Shown in pieces: positions 1-5,361 of a stretch of 8,612 bases of DNA. Position numbers and translations under genes: made by a program. Numbering within the stretch: position 1 is the first letter of the stretch; every line of letters begins with the position of its first letter. Below the pieces are notes generated by a model. That model searched no databases. It was not told the DNA's origin and was given only the letters and a program-made list of their open reading frames with translations. Origin of the DNA: Candidatus Woesearchaeota archaeon. GTDB taxonomy: Archaea > Nanobdellota > Nanobdellia > Woesearchaeales > J091. The stretch is taken from NCBI GenBank assembly GCA_003695045.1, contig RFJB01000092.1:1-8612 (forward strand). Reading direction: 5' to 3'.

Positions 1-11
1 AGGTGCCTCTT

Positions 12-917
12 ATGATAGAACTCTTTACCGACATGGCAGCTCTTGAGAAGCTGGCAATTGATGTATCCTGGAAAGTTCTGGCTTCTGCTATTGTTTTCAT
101 TATCGGCAAGATATTCATCAAGTACATGGACAAGGTTCTTACCAGGATTTTTGACAAGACCGAATGGGACGAGGCGCTGGAAAAGTTCCTTCAGAGCCTT
201 GCCAACGGCGTCGCATGGATTGTTGTTCTGCTTGTCATTTTGTCGATTTGGAACGTTGATATCGGACCCATGATTGCAAGTTTGGGGATTGCGGGCTTCG
301 TTCTTGGCTTTGCTCTCAAGGACACTCTCGGGAATCTTGCTGCCGGAGCTATGATGCTCATTTACAAGCCCTTTACGGTGGGGCACTTTGTTGAAGTGAA
401 CGGAATAAAGGGAACTGTAAGGGCAATCGGCATAAGCGCATGCACCATTGATACGCCGGACAACAAAAGGGTGATAATTCCCAACGCCGGCGTGTGGGGA
501 AATCCGATAATAAACTACTCTGCCAATTCAACAAGAAGGATTGATGTCAATGTGGGGATAAGCTATTCTGACGACATCGGCAAAGCAGTCGAGGTGGCAC
601 AAAAGCTTCTCAAAGAGGACAAGCTAGTTCTGGATGATCCCGAGCCGCTTGTTGCTGTTGACAGCCTCGGCGATTCTTCAGTCAATCTTACCCTCAGGTT
701 CTGGGTTAAGAGGGAGGACTACCTCTCCCAAAAGTTCGCTATAACGAGAGCTATAAAGGAGGCGTTTGACAAGGCAGGAATAAGCATTCCCTTCCCGCAG
801 AGGGACATTCACATTATTTCACCGGAGCCCGTTCAGACAAAGCCGCAAAAAAGGAAGAAGGAAACAGTCCCTTCGCAAGAAGAGAAGCTGTCCCAGAAGA
901 CATACGACGACGAATAA
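12..917 (+). CDS. MscS-family small-conductance mechanosensitive channel
   Basis: Membrane channel that should open under membrane tension and release solutes during osmotic downshock. Residue numbers count from GTG at 3. Hydrophobic segments lie at about 22-41, 68-84 and 88-121; the last is the glycine/alanine-rich pore helix that defines the family. It is followed by the MscS beta-domain signature (KPFTVGHFVEVNGIKGTV, about 122-139, then TPDNKRVIIPN, 151-161). The C-terminal domain ends in the family motif IPFPQRDIHI (262-271), and a charged Lys/Glu tail of about 30 residues follows. About 300 residues with three membrane helices is normal for a minimal MscS. I prefer ATG at 12 because AGGTG at 1-5 looks like a Shine-Dalgarno six bases before it; GTG at 3 gives three more residues, and the edge hides anything further upstream. 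The stop abuts that of the convergent lipoprotein gene with no gap. Family assignment is firm; gating behaviour is inferred. Confidence 0.93.
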   Translation: MIELFTDMAALEKLAIDVSWKVLASAIVFIIGKIFIKYMDKVLTRIFDKTEWDEALEKFLQSLANGVAWIVVLLVILSIWNVDIGPMIASLGIAGFVLGFALKDTLGNLAAGAMMLIYKPFTVGHFVEVNGIKGTVRAIGISACTIDTPDNKRVIIPNAGVWGNPIINYSANSTRRIDVNVGISYSDDIGKAVEVAQKLLKEDKLVLDDPEPLVAVDSLGDSSVNLTLRFWVKREDYLSQKFAITRAIKEAFDKAGISIPFPQRDIHIISPEPVQTKPQKRKKETVPSQEEKLSQKTYDDE

Positions 918-1145
918 TCACGCGCTGGCGTTGTCATCTTTCATGAGAAATCTCTTCTTGCATTCTTCATAACACAGCCACTGGGTGGTGTAGTCGTCTG
1001 TTATTACACTTGCGCACACGCCGGTGCATTTCGTGTATGCCTCTTCAGAGCTTATGCTTTCATCATTTGCGCTGTTGCTTCTTGAACATGCAGCCAACAT
1101 CAAAGATGCCACAAGCAGAACGATTATCAGCAGGCGTTTGGTCAT
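918..1145 (-). CDS. small secreted lipoprotein with twin CX3C motifs
   Basis: Function is not recognised. The 75-residue protein starts with a classic lipoprotein signal: a basic N-terminus (MTKR), a hydrophobic core at about 5-18, and a lipobox LAAC with Cys20 as the predicted lipid-modified residue. The mature part is polar and acidic and has four more cysteines, C40, C44, C58 and C62, spaced CX3C-X13-CX3C. This suggests a helical hairpin closed by two disulfides outside the membrane. The start ATG overlaps the stop of the upstream winged-helix gene (ATGA), so translation is probably coupled, and GGGAG/AAGGA stretches precede it. The 3' end is immediately next to the convergent mscS stop. 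Lipoprotein call is good; the hairpin is inferred from cysteine spacing only. Confidence 0.8.
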   Translation of the reverse strand: MTKRLLIIVLLVASLMLAACSRSNSANDESISSEEAYTKCTGVCASVITDDYTTQWLCYEECKKRFLMKDDNASA

Positions 1146-1513
1146 TTTTCCTTCTCCCTGATTTTTTTGAAGTATTCCTCTACAACAGGATTCTTTGATG
1201 GCGCTGCTTTAGGGCCGAGCGAGTAATACACTTTCTCTGCTTCGTTCCCCCACGAGTACTCTCCTTCCTCCCGCTTCACGCCATTCTCTCTGAATATGCC
1301 AAGTGCGGCGCCCTTCTTCAGATGGTAGTAAATGAGGCGCATGGTAACCCGCGGAAACAACTCTGTATAGTGTTTGTATATCTCATATCCGTATGCGCTG
1401 CCGAGATGGGATAGAATGTCCGTAATGTGCTGTCTTACCTCTGACTTGGGAGGCCTGCCCCTTTTCTTCAAAGGCCCTGGGTTCCCTCCGGGGAGGGGGT
1501 CTCTCGAAGGCAT
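1142..1513 (-). CDS. AT-hook plus PadR-like winged-helix DNA-binding protein
   Basis: Predicted transcription regulator of 123 residues. After a Pro/Gly-rich N-terminus there is an AT-hook-like motif KKRGRPPK (16-23), the minor-groove-binding core being RGRP. A winged-helix domain follows at about 25-100. Its YGYEIYKHY (41-49) resembles the HGYEI motif of PadR-type regulators, and VTMRLIYYHLKKGAALGIF (56-74) fits the recognition helix and wing. A basic/acidic helix ends the protein. The ATG has no Shine-Dalgarno, but ATTTAAA at 1536-1542 sits at the distance expected for a leaderless archaeal mRNA, which supports this start. It is the first gene of an operon with the lipoprotein and faces trmG10 divergently across a perfect palindrome that it may bind. 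DNA-binding role is well supported; targets and ligand are unknown. Confidence 0.82.
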   Translation of the reverse strand: MPSRDPLPGGNPGPLKKRGRPPKSEVRQHITDILSHLGSAYGYEIYKHYTELFPRVTMRLIYYHLKKGAALGIFRENGVKREEGEYSWGNEAEKVYYSLGPKAAPSKNPVVEEYFKKIREKEK

Positions 1514-1535
1514 GCTTTTTTACGGAGAACAAGGG

Positions 1536-1542
1536 TTTAAAT
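1536..1542 (-). promoter_or_regulatory. TATA-like box for the winged-helix/lipoprotein operon
   Basis: On the minus strand this reads ATTTAAA and begins 29 nt before the ATG at 1513. Archaeal TATA boxes centre about 26 nt before the transcription start, so the transcript is predicted to start at or near the A of the start codon. The absence of a Shine-Dalgarno before that ATG agrees. Confidence 0.55.
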
Positions 1543-1558
1543 TATTTGCGGTATTTCC

Positions 1559-1572
1559 TTTCAATATTGAAA
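1559..1572. promoter_or_regulatory. perfect 14-bp palindrome between divergent promoters, possible operator
   Basis: TTTCAATATTGAAA equals its own reverse complement over all 14 bases. It lies upstream of both divergent TATA boxes, about 20 bp from the minus-strand box and about 25-30 bp from the plus-strand one. This is a typical place for a dimeric regulator, plausibly the adjacent AT-hook winged-helix protein. The palindrome is seen directly; the operator role is inferred. Confidence 0.45.
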
Positions 1573-1594
1573 ATTAGTTGCTCATATCAAATGG

Positions 1595-1603
1595 TTTTTA
1601 TAA
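1595..1603 (+). promoter_or_regulatory. TATA box of trmG10
   Basis: TTTTTATAA begins exactly 30 nt before the trmG10 ATG at 1625. With no Shine-Dalgarno between them, this indicates a leaderless transcript. The same 30-nt spacing occurs between the T-run of the ppdK leader promoter and a GTG at 5362. Confidence 0.6.
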
Positions 1604-1624
1604 CCCCTCTCCCTGCTCCAGCCC

Positions 1625-2614
1625 ATGAAAACGGACTCCCGCATTTACCTTCTCTCGCTTGACCACCCTGAAATAGGCGCTGAAGAGGTCGTTGCTCTCA
1701 CAAGAACTGCTCTCGGAAAACCGCCCTCCTGCTTTCAGGCAGGGGACCTCCTTATGGTTCAGGATTCCGTGTCCGGGCTCGGACAGCGCCTTGCCTACGC
1801 CAAAGCTGTCTGCAAGGTAGTTGCAGAGGCAACTCCCGAAACTCTTGCCGCCAGCATAAAAGGCATTGACTGGAACAGGCACATCAAGGGCTCTTTCAAG
1901 GCGGAGATACGCAGGGCGAGAAATTACATGAATGCACCTGTTGAATTGTCAGAGTCAGAACTCGGAGCGATGCTGTACGAAAATCTTGAAAGTCCTTCCG
2001 TGTCTCTTGAGAACCCCGACACAACATTCACACTCTTTGTCGCGGGCGAAAAATTGTTCCTTTCCCTGCTGGAAGAAAAAGTGCCGACCGACTTCATGCA
2101 GAGAAGGCCGCATTTAAGGCCTGTGATGCATCCGAGCAGCATACATCCGCGGCTTGCAAGGGCATGCGTGAACCTGACAGGTCTGCTGTCCGGAACCATC
2201 ATGGACCCTTTCTGCGGAACAGGAGGAATACTCATAGAAGCCGGCCTGTTGGGATTCTCAATAAAGGGCTGCGACATAAAGCATCGTATGATAGAAGCAT
2301 GCGAAAAAAACCTGAATCATTATAATCTCAAAGCAGAACTTTTTGTTGGAGACGCTCTTGCTGCAGAGCTGAATGCTGACGCAATAGTCACTGACATTCC
2401 ATACGGCAGAAACACAACGCTGACAATGGATGCTGCTGAACTAGTCAATTCTTTCCTTTCACGGGAAACAACGGCAAAGAGAATGGTTCTGATGATTCCT
2501 GACACTCTACAGCCAGAAAAAATCAGATACGGAAACTGGTTGCTTGAGAAACAATTCACTCATTACATCCACAAGTCCCTCAGCAAGAGAATACTTGTTC
2601 TGAAGAAGAATTAA
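1625..2614 (+). CDS. trmG10: tRNA (guanine(10)-N2)-methyltransferase, THUMP domain, archaeal TrmG10/Trm11 type
   Basis: S-adenosylmethionine-dependent enzyme that methylates N2 of guanosine 10 in tRNA, producing m2G and usually m2,2G in archaea. At 329 residues it has the normal length and order: an N-terminal tRNA-binding region including a THUMP domain (about 55-150), then a Rossmann-like methyltransferase domain (about 160-329). The linker RRPHLRPVMHPSSIHPRLAR (160-179) is typical of the family. Motif I is DPFCGTGGILIEAGLLG (194-210), CDIK (216-219) supplies the acidic residue that contacts the SAM ribose, and the catalytic motif IV is DIPYG (257-261). Motif IV has Ile where DPPY is commonest; Asp, Pro and Tyr are kept, so activity is expected. 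The ATG is supported by the TATA box 30 nt upstream. The stop lies within TTAA shared with the convergent gene, a 4-bp overlap. Family assignment is confident; mono- versus dimethylation cannot be read from sequence. Confidence 0.9.
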   Translation: MKTDSRIYLLSLDHPEIGAEEVVALTRTALGKPPSCFQAGDLLMVQDSVSGLGQRLAYAKAVCKVVAEATPETLAASIKGIDWNRHIKGSFKAEIRRARNYMNAPVELSESELGAMLYENLESPSVSLENPDTTFTLFVAGEKLFLSLLEEKVPTDFMQRRPHLRPVMHPSSIHPRLARACVNLTGLLSGTIMDPFCGTGGILIEAGLLGFSIKGCDIKHRMIEACEKNLNHYNLKAELFVGDALAAELNADAIVTDIPYGRNTTLTMDAAELVNSFLSRETTAKRMVLMIPDTLQPEKIRYGNWLLEKQFTHYIHKSLSKRILVLKKN

Positions 2615-4239
2615 CTTTCTTCTCCTCTGACAATCCTTCCGCAAACCCTCAGGCACTCCGCAACTTCTTTCGGGTTGATTTTCCTGCCTTCCCTCATAAA
2701 CAGCAGGTAATCATTGTAGATGCGGATTATCTCACCCGCTTCGGGCAGATTCAGTTTTTCAACAAGCTCCGGCAGGTACTCCGGCACAGGGGGAGGCAAC
2801 CTCCTTGCGTATTCCTCCTTAAGTTTCCAGGTCAATGCTCTAAGAGAATCCCCGACAACATGGCCTGCCATGTTGAAAGCGGACTCAAGCATGGCCTCTG
2901 CCCTGTTGTCCTTCTGCTCCGGCAGTTCACTTGCGGCTTTCTCCTCCTCTTTGGTTTCCATGCCTCCGAACTCATTCTGCGACTCCTTGTATGTCTGGAT
3001 TATATTTGCCGGCTCTTCCTCCTCCTGCGCGGCGCTTTCCTCTGTTGTTTGCCCGAACTGTTCAGGACCCTCTTCATAGTCCTCTTTACTTTGCTGAACG
3101 TGCTGCTTTTCAGGAATCTCATTCCTGACCTCTTCTTTTTCATTAATGCTGATGTCCATCTTGGAAACCTCCCTCAAGGAATCTTCCTGCTCCTGTTTAT
3201 CCGGAAGTTCTGCCTCTGGCAAGGGCTCGCTCTCAGGGCTGCCCGCGCTTTCTTCCATCTGAACTGCTTTCAGAACATAGACCTTGTTCCTAAGTATTGC
3301 CCATGTAATCTTCTGCTCGGCTCCGAGCTGCTTTCTGATTCTGTTTGCCATGACAGCAAGCTCTATCGCTTCCCTCTCGTCAAGCACCTGCGCCTGGCTT
3401 TTTCTCGGCGTCAGATCCTGCTTCACTATGTTGTCCGTCTCAATGTCCCTGACAAACTCGTAGCTCTTCTGCCTTACCTCTCTTCTTGTCACAAGCCGTT
3501 CCTCCACATTGACCCAGTAAGTGTCCGCGTTGTTAAGGTCCTCGGCAGAACTCTCCCTGAAACCCCAGTATGCATCAACAGTGAATTCCCCGGGGCTTGC
3601 CCTTTCATCAGCAGTCGAAACAACTCCTGATTTCTCCGGAATCACAATCTTCTGCACGAGTACAGACAGGGGAATCTTCGTAACGTCCTCCCCAAGAGAA
3701 TTCATCATCTTAAGAACCTTGAGGGTAAACCTTGATGCCCAGCATGCCTGCACTGCCTTCGCAACCCTTTCCCTTCCGACAACATTGGAGAACATTCCGA
3801 ACGTTCCCGGGAGTTCAGCTCCCTTTCCGAACCTTTCGGGGAGCGCCACGCTTGTTCTTACCACAACAGCAACGGGCCTTGAAGGGGCAAGCAGCGTCTG
3901 GCTGGTTTCTTCCTGGCGCACGCTCAGGGCTTCGTAATAATCCCCGATCTCCGCAAGCAGGCCTGAAGGCATGGGAGTGTTTATTATGAGTTTCTGTATC
4001 TCGTTGGCAATCCTCTGGGCATGCTCTTCATCCTCAAAATTGAGCACTGCGAGAAGATTCTCAATCTTTGAGCTTATATTGTTGATAAGCAGAAACCTCT
4101 CGTAAAGCTCAGGCATAACCACAAAGCCCAGGGGAACATTCCATCCCATATTCATTACTGTCCCAAGCACAGCAGCTTTTGTGCCTGCTTCCCTCTCGGA
4201 AGCAAGCGAGAGGTCCTTGAGCCATTTTATAAGTGCCAT
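2611..4239 (-). CDS. isolated PPDK/PEP-synthase ATP-binding-domain protein, probably not a dikinase
   Basis: Residues about 10-328 resemble the N-terminal ATP-grasp-like domain of PEP synthase and pyruvate phosphate dikinase. Recognisable parts are KAAVLGTV (21-28) with a Lys where the family has GGKGANL, VPLGFVVMPELYERFL (35-50), VVVRTS (125-130) matching VRSSA, CWASRFT (166-172), LSVLVQKIV (191-199), and a degenerate ITWAILRNKVYVLKAVQ (311-327). In that last strand the usual nucleotide/metal residues appear lost: IEW Glu becomes Thr312, and LQ(S/A)R Gln and Arg become Lys324 and Val326. A low-complexity Glu/Gln/Ser-rich linker follows (about 328-445), then an unrecognised helical domain (about 446-542). 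The swivelling phosphohistidine domain and PEP/pyruvate barrel of the roughly 800-900-residue enzymes are absent, so no complete dikinase reaction is possible. The frame is intact, so this is not a broken gene. It starts 8 bp behind the HEPN gene, with GAGGAG in that gene's last codons about 14 nt upstream of the ATG. Function unknown; nucleotide sensing or scaffolding is a guess. Confidence 0.82.
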   Translation of the reverse strand: MALIKWLKDLSLASEREAGTKAAVLGTVMNMGWNVPLGFVVMPELYERFLLINNISSKIENLLAVLNFEDEEHAQRIANEIQKLIINTPMPSGLLAEIGDYYEALSVRQEETSQTLLAPSRPVAVVVRTSVALPERFGKGAELPGTFGMFSNVVGRERVAKAVQACWASRFTLKVLKMMNSLGEDVTKIPLSVLVQKIVIPEKSGVVSTADERASPGEFTVDAYWGFRESSAEDLNNADTYWVNVEERLVTRREVRQKSYEFVRDIETDNIVKQDLTPRKSQAQVLDEREAIELAVMANRIRKQLGAEQKITWAILRNKVYVLKAVQMEESAGSPESEPLPEAELPDKQEQEDSLREVSKMDISINEKEEVRNEIPEKQHVQQSKEDYEEGPEQFGQTTEESAAQEEEEPANIIQTYKESQNEFGGMETKEEEKAASELPEQKDNRAEAMLESAFNMAGHVVGDSLRALTWKLKEEYARRLPPPVPEYLPELVEKLNLPEAGEIIRIYNDYLLFMREGRKINPKEVAECLRVCGRIVRGEES

Positions 4240-4247
4240 TTTACTGT

Positions 4248-4673
4248 TTATATCTCCTCTTTTTTCAGCAGCTCTTTAATCTCCTTAATTAATCTCCTAC
4301 ATTTTTCTATGCTCTCTGATGCAGTTTCAAAGTCCATTCTCCGACCGTAATAAGTCAGTGAATTGCGTTTGTATCTTAAATCCTCAAAGAGAGCATGCAG
4401 GTCTTCTCTTCTCATGACATCTCTAATATAATAGCCTATGCATAAATGGTTTAATATGTTGTAGCCCTTGATGAATGCCATTGCCTGAATGAGTTCCAGC
4501 AGCGAGGTGTAGTAATCTTCAAACACAAAATTGCAGTTTTTAGGCGTGATTTCACTGTTCAGGGAAATTCTTTCCTCTGCGGTCTCTATGAGGGATTTTG
4601 CCCTTGGCACATCAGGAGTGATCTTTCTTGCAGTTCCGTTCTCTTTGCACTCTTTCCAGTCCGCCCCTTTCAC
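4248..4673 (-). CDS. HEPN-domain protein (toxin-type partner of MNT)
   Basis: All-helical 141-residue protein of HEPN type, the class often found beside minimal nucleotidyltransferases, where it can act as an RNase toxin. The HEPN-like core spans about 22-137. The diagnostic segment is LRYKRNSLTYYG (99-110). Canonical HEPN RNases have Arg, usually followed by a polar residue, and a His 4-6 residues later; here R103-N104 is kept but Tyr108 replaces the His, with Tyr109 next. RNase activity is therefore uncertain. In characterised HEPN/MNT systems the MNT partner adds AMP to a Tyr just after the motif, so Y108/Y109 are candidate targets by analogy. The start is GTG, chosen because it overlaps the MNT stop (GTGA) and has GAGGT six bases upstream. 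It is more AT-rich than the following gene. Fold call is good; toxin activity is inferred. Confidence 0.82.
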   Translation of the reverse strand: MKGADWKECKENGTARKITPDVPRAKSLIETAEERISLNSEITPKNCNFVFEDYYTSLLELIQAMAFIKGYNILNHLCIGYYIRDVMRREDLHALFEDLRYKRNSLTYYGRRMDFETASESIEKCRRLIKEIKELLKKEEI

Positions 4674-5203
4674 TTGAATACCTCAATGTAGCCGTTTAGT
4701 GTGATGCCGTTTATTATGTTGTTTGCAAGGTGAGGGTTCTTTATTTCATGAATGTTTTTGTGTTTGAAAATATGAATCTTTCTTTTTAACTTTGCTTCGA
4801 AGCTGTGCAGTTCAGGCGTCTTTTTTGAAGATGTTTCCAGGTACAGGTCTATATCACTTTCTTCCGTGTCCTCACCTCTGGAGTAAGAGCCGAAAAGCAA
4901 TATTGTTGGATTGTGCAATTCTTCCTTGAGATAATCCACAAGACCGCTTTCGTAAAGCCGGCGTATGTTAAAGAGCTTTTTCTCGAGAATGTATTTTCTG
5001 TTTGTTCTTGCTGCTGTGTAGAAAAATACGCTTCCAATCTCGACCTTTGCGAGGATGCCTTCCTTTTCAAGTCGCTTGCACTGTTCTATGACGGACGGGA
5101 GTGACAGGTCAAGCTTCCTTTCTATCTCCCTCACTCTTAGCTTTTCGGAGGGGTGTGTGAAGAAAAACTCCTTTATGGCTCTCCTGGCATCTTTTCTTAT
5201 CAT
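4670..5203 (-). CDS. winged-helix/minimal nucleotidyltransferase fusion (MNT antitoxin type)
   Basis: Protein of 177 residues with two parts. Residues about 5-65 form a winged helix-turn-helix (KLRVREIERKLDLSLPSVIE at 21-40 gives helices 2-3, and GILAKVEIGSVFFYT the wing). Residues about 97-175 form a pol-beta-type minimal nucleotidyltransferase with LLFGSYSRGE (102-111) and DIDLYLE (117-123). Gly105-Ser106 and the metal-binding Asp117 and Asp119 give the GSX10DXD signature, so the active site looks intact. In known HEPN/MNT pairs the MNT neutralises HEPN by transferring AMP to it. The attached winged helix suggests it also represses its own promoter, and nested palindromes lie just upstream. 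It is first in the operon, overlapping HEPN by 4 bp. No Shine-Dalgarno precedes the ATG, and a TATA-like box sits about 30 nt upstream. Local composition is very AT-rich (14 G/C in 4741-4800), consistent with transfer. Confidence 0.87.
   Translation of the reverse strand: MIRKDARRAIKEFFFTHPSEKLRVREIERKLDLSLPSVIEQCKRLEKEGILAKVEIGSVFFYTAARTNRKYILEKKLFNIRRLYESGLVDYLKEELHNPTILLFGSYSRGEDTEESDIDLYLETSSKKTPELHSFEAKLKRKIHIFKHKNIHEIKNPHLANNIINGITLNGYIEVFK
4680..4684 (-). promoter_or_regulatory. Shine-Dalgarno of the HEPN gene
   Basis: The minus strand reads GAGGT, six bases before the GTG at 4673-4671. It decides in favour of this non-ATG start, which also overlaps the MNT stop codon. Confidence 0.6.
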
Positions 5204-5204
5204 G

Positions 5205-5222
5205 TGATATAATGTTATATCA
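5205..5222. promoter_or_regulatory. 18-bp inverted repeat at the MNT operon start, possible operator
   Basis: The arms TGATATAA and TTATATCA are perfect 8-bp complements around a TG centre. The element begins two bases from the MNT start codon, so a bound protein would cover the predicted transcription start. The winged helix in the MNT protein is the obvious candidate binder; this is inferred. Confidence 0.5.
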
Positions 5223-5230
5223 ATTGATAT
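5217..5230. promoter_or_regulatory. perfect 14-bp palindrome overlapping the first, possible second operator
   Basis: ATATCAATTGATAT is its own reverse complement and shares the half-site ATATCA (5217-5222) with the 18-bp inverted repeat. It also runs into the TATA-like box. Three TGATAT half-sites therefore alternate in orientation over 26 bp, which would suit cooperative binding of dimers. Confidence 0.5.
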
Positions 5231-5236
5231 TTAAAG
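5228..5236 (-). promoter_or_regulatory. TATA-like box of the MNT-HEPN operon
   Basis: The minus strand reads CTTTAAATA and starts about 32 nt before the MNT ATG. It predicts a leaderless or nearly leaderless mRNA, consistent with no Shine-Dalgarno at that gene. Confidence 0.5.
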
Positions 5237-5254
5237 ATATCGTTCAGCAGCAGG

Positions 5255-5274
5255 ACTCTTTAAGAACTCTTTAA
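5255..5274. repeat. tandem direct repeat ACTCTTTAA with 11-bp period
   Basis: ACTCTTTAA occurs at 5255-5263 and again at 5266-5274, one helical turn apart, in the divergent region between the MNT operon and ppdK. Each copy contains a TATA-like CTTTAA. It may be an extra promoter element or a binding site; no function is assigned. Confidence 0.35.
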
Positions 5275-5330
5275 TGGAAACTGTCCGATTTATGATAATT
5301 CCATGTGCTGTTTCTGTTTTTCATGGAAAC
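5274..5330 (+). repeat. ATGGAAAC direct repeats with an inverted copy upstream of the ppdK leader promoter
   Basis: ATGGAAAC occurs at 5274-5281 and 5323-5330, and the inverse TTCCAT lies between them at 5299-5304. TTCCATG (5299-5305) and CATGGAA (5322-5328) can form a 7-bp stem. The last copy directly abuts the TATA box at 5331, where the TFB-recognition element lies, so a bound regulator would affect initiation. The repeats are seen; regulation is inferred. Confidence 0.45.
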
Positions 5331-5340
5331 CTTTTTTAAC
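5331..5340 (+). promoter_or_regulatory. predicted TATA box of the ppdK transcript
   Basis: CTTTTTTAAC closely resembles the trmG10 box (TTTTTATAAC). Its T-run starts 30 nt before position 5362, predicting a transcript beginning there with a leader of about 138 nt before the ppdK ATG. The strong ppdK Shine-Dalgarno fits a leadered message. Confidence 0.5.
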
Positions 5341-5361
5341 CACTGCTTTTTGGCGTCCTTT

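Noticed and set aside
2860..3630. A 256-codon open frame on the plus strand
   Set aside because: It lies wholly antisense to the 542-residue PPDK-like gene. Its translation is Leu/Phe/Cys-rich with no family motifs, while the minus strand shows clear conserved domains.
2611..4239. The PPDK-like gene as a frameshifted or truncated PEP synthase pseudogene
   Set aside because: The frame is continuous for 542 codons, and its own linker and C-terminal domain follow the ATP-binding domain. There is no room for the missing domains because trmG10 begins at the stop.
5299..5328. TTCCATG/CATGGAA stem as an intrinsic terminator
   Set aside because: The stem is only 7 bp with a 16-nt loop, lies upstream of a promoter between divergent genes, and follows no gene end. 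A binding-site reading fits better.
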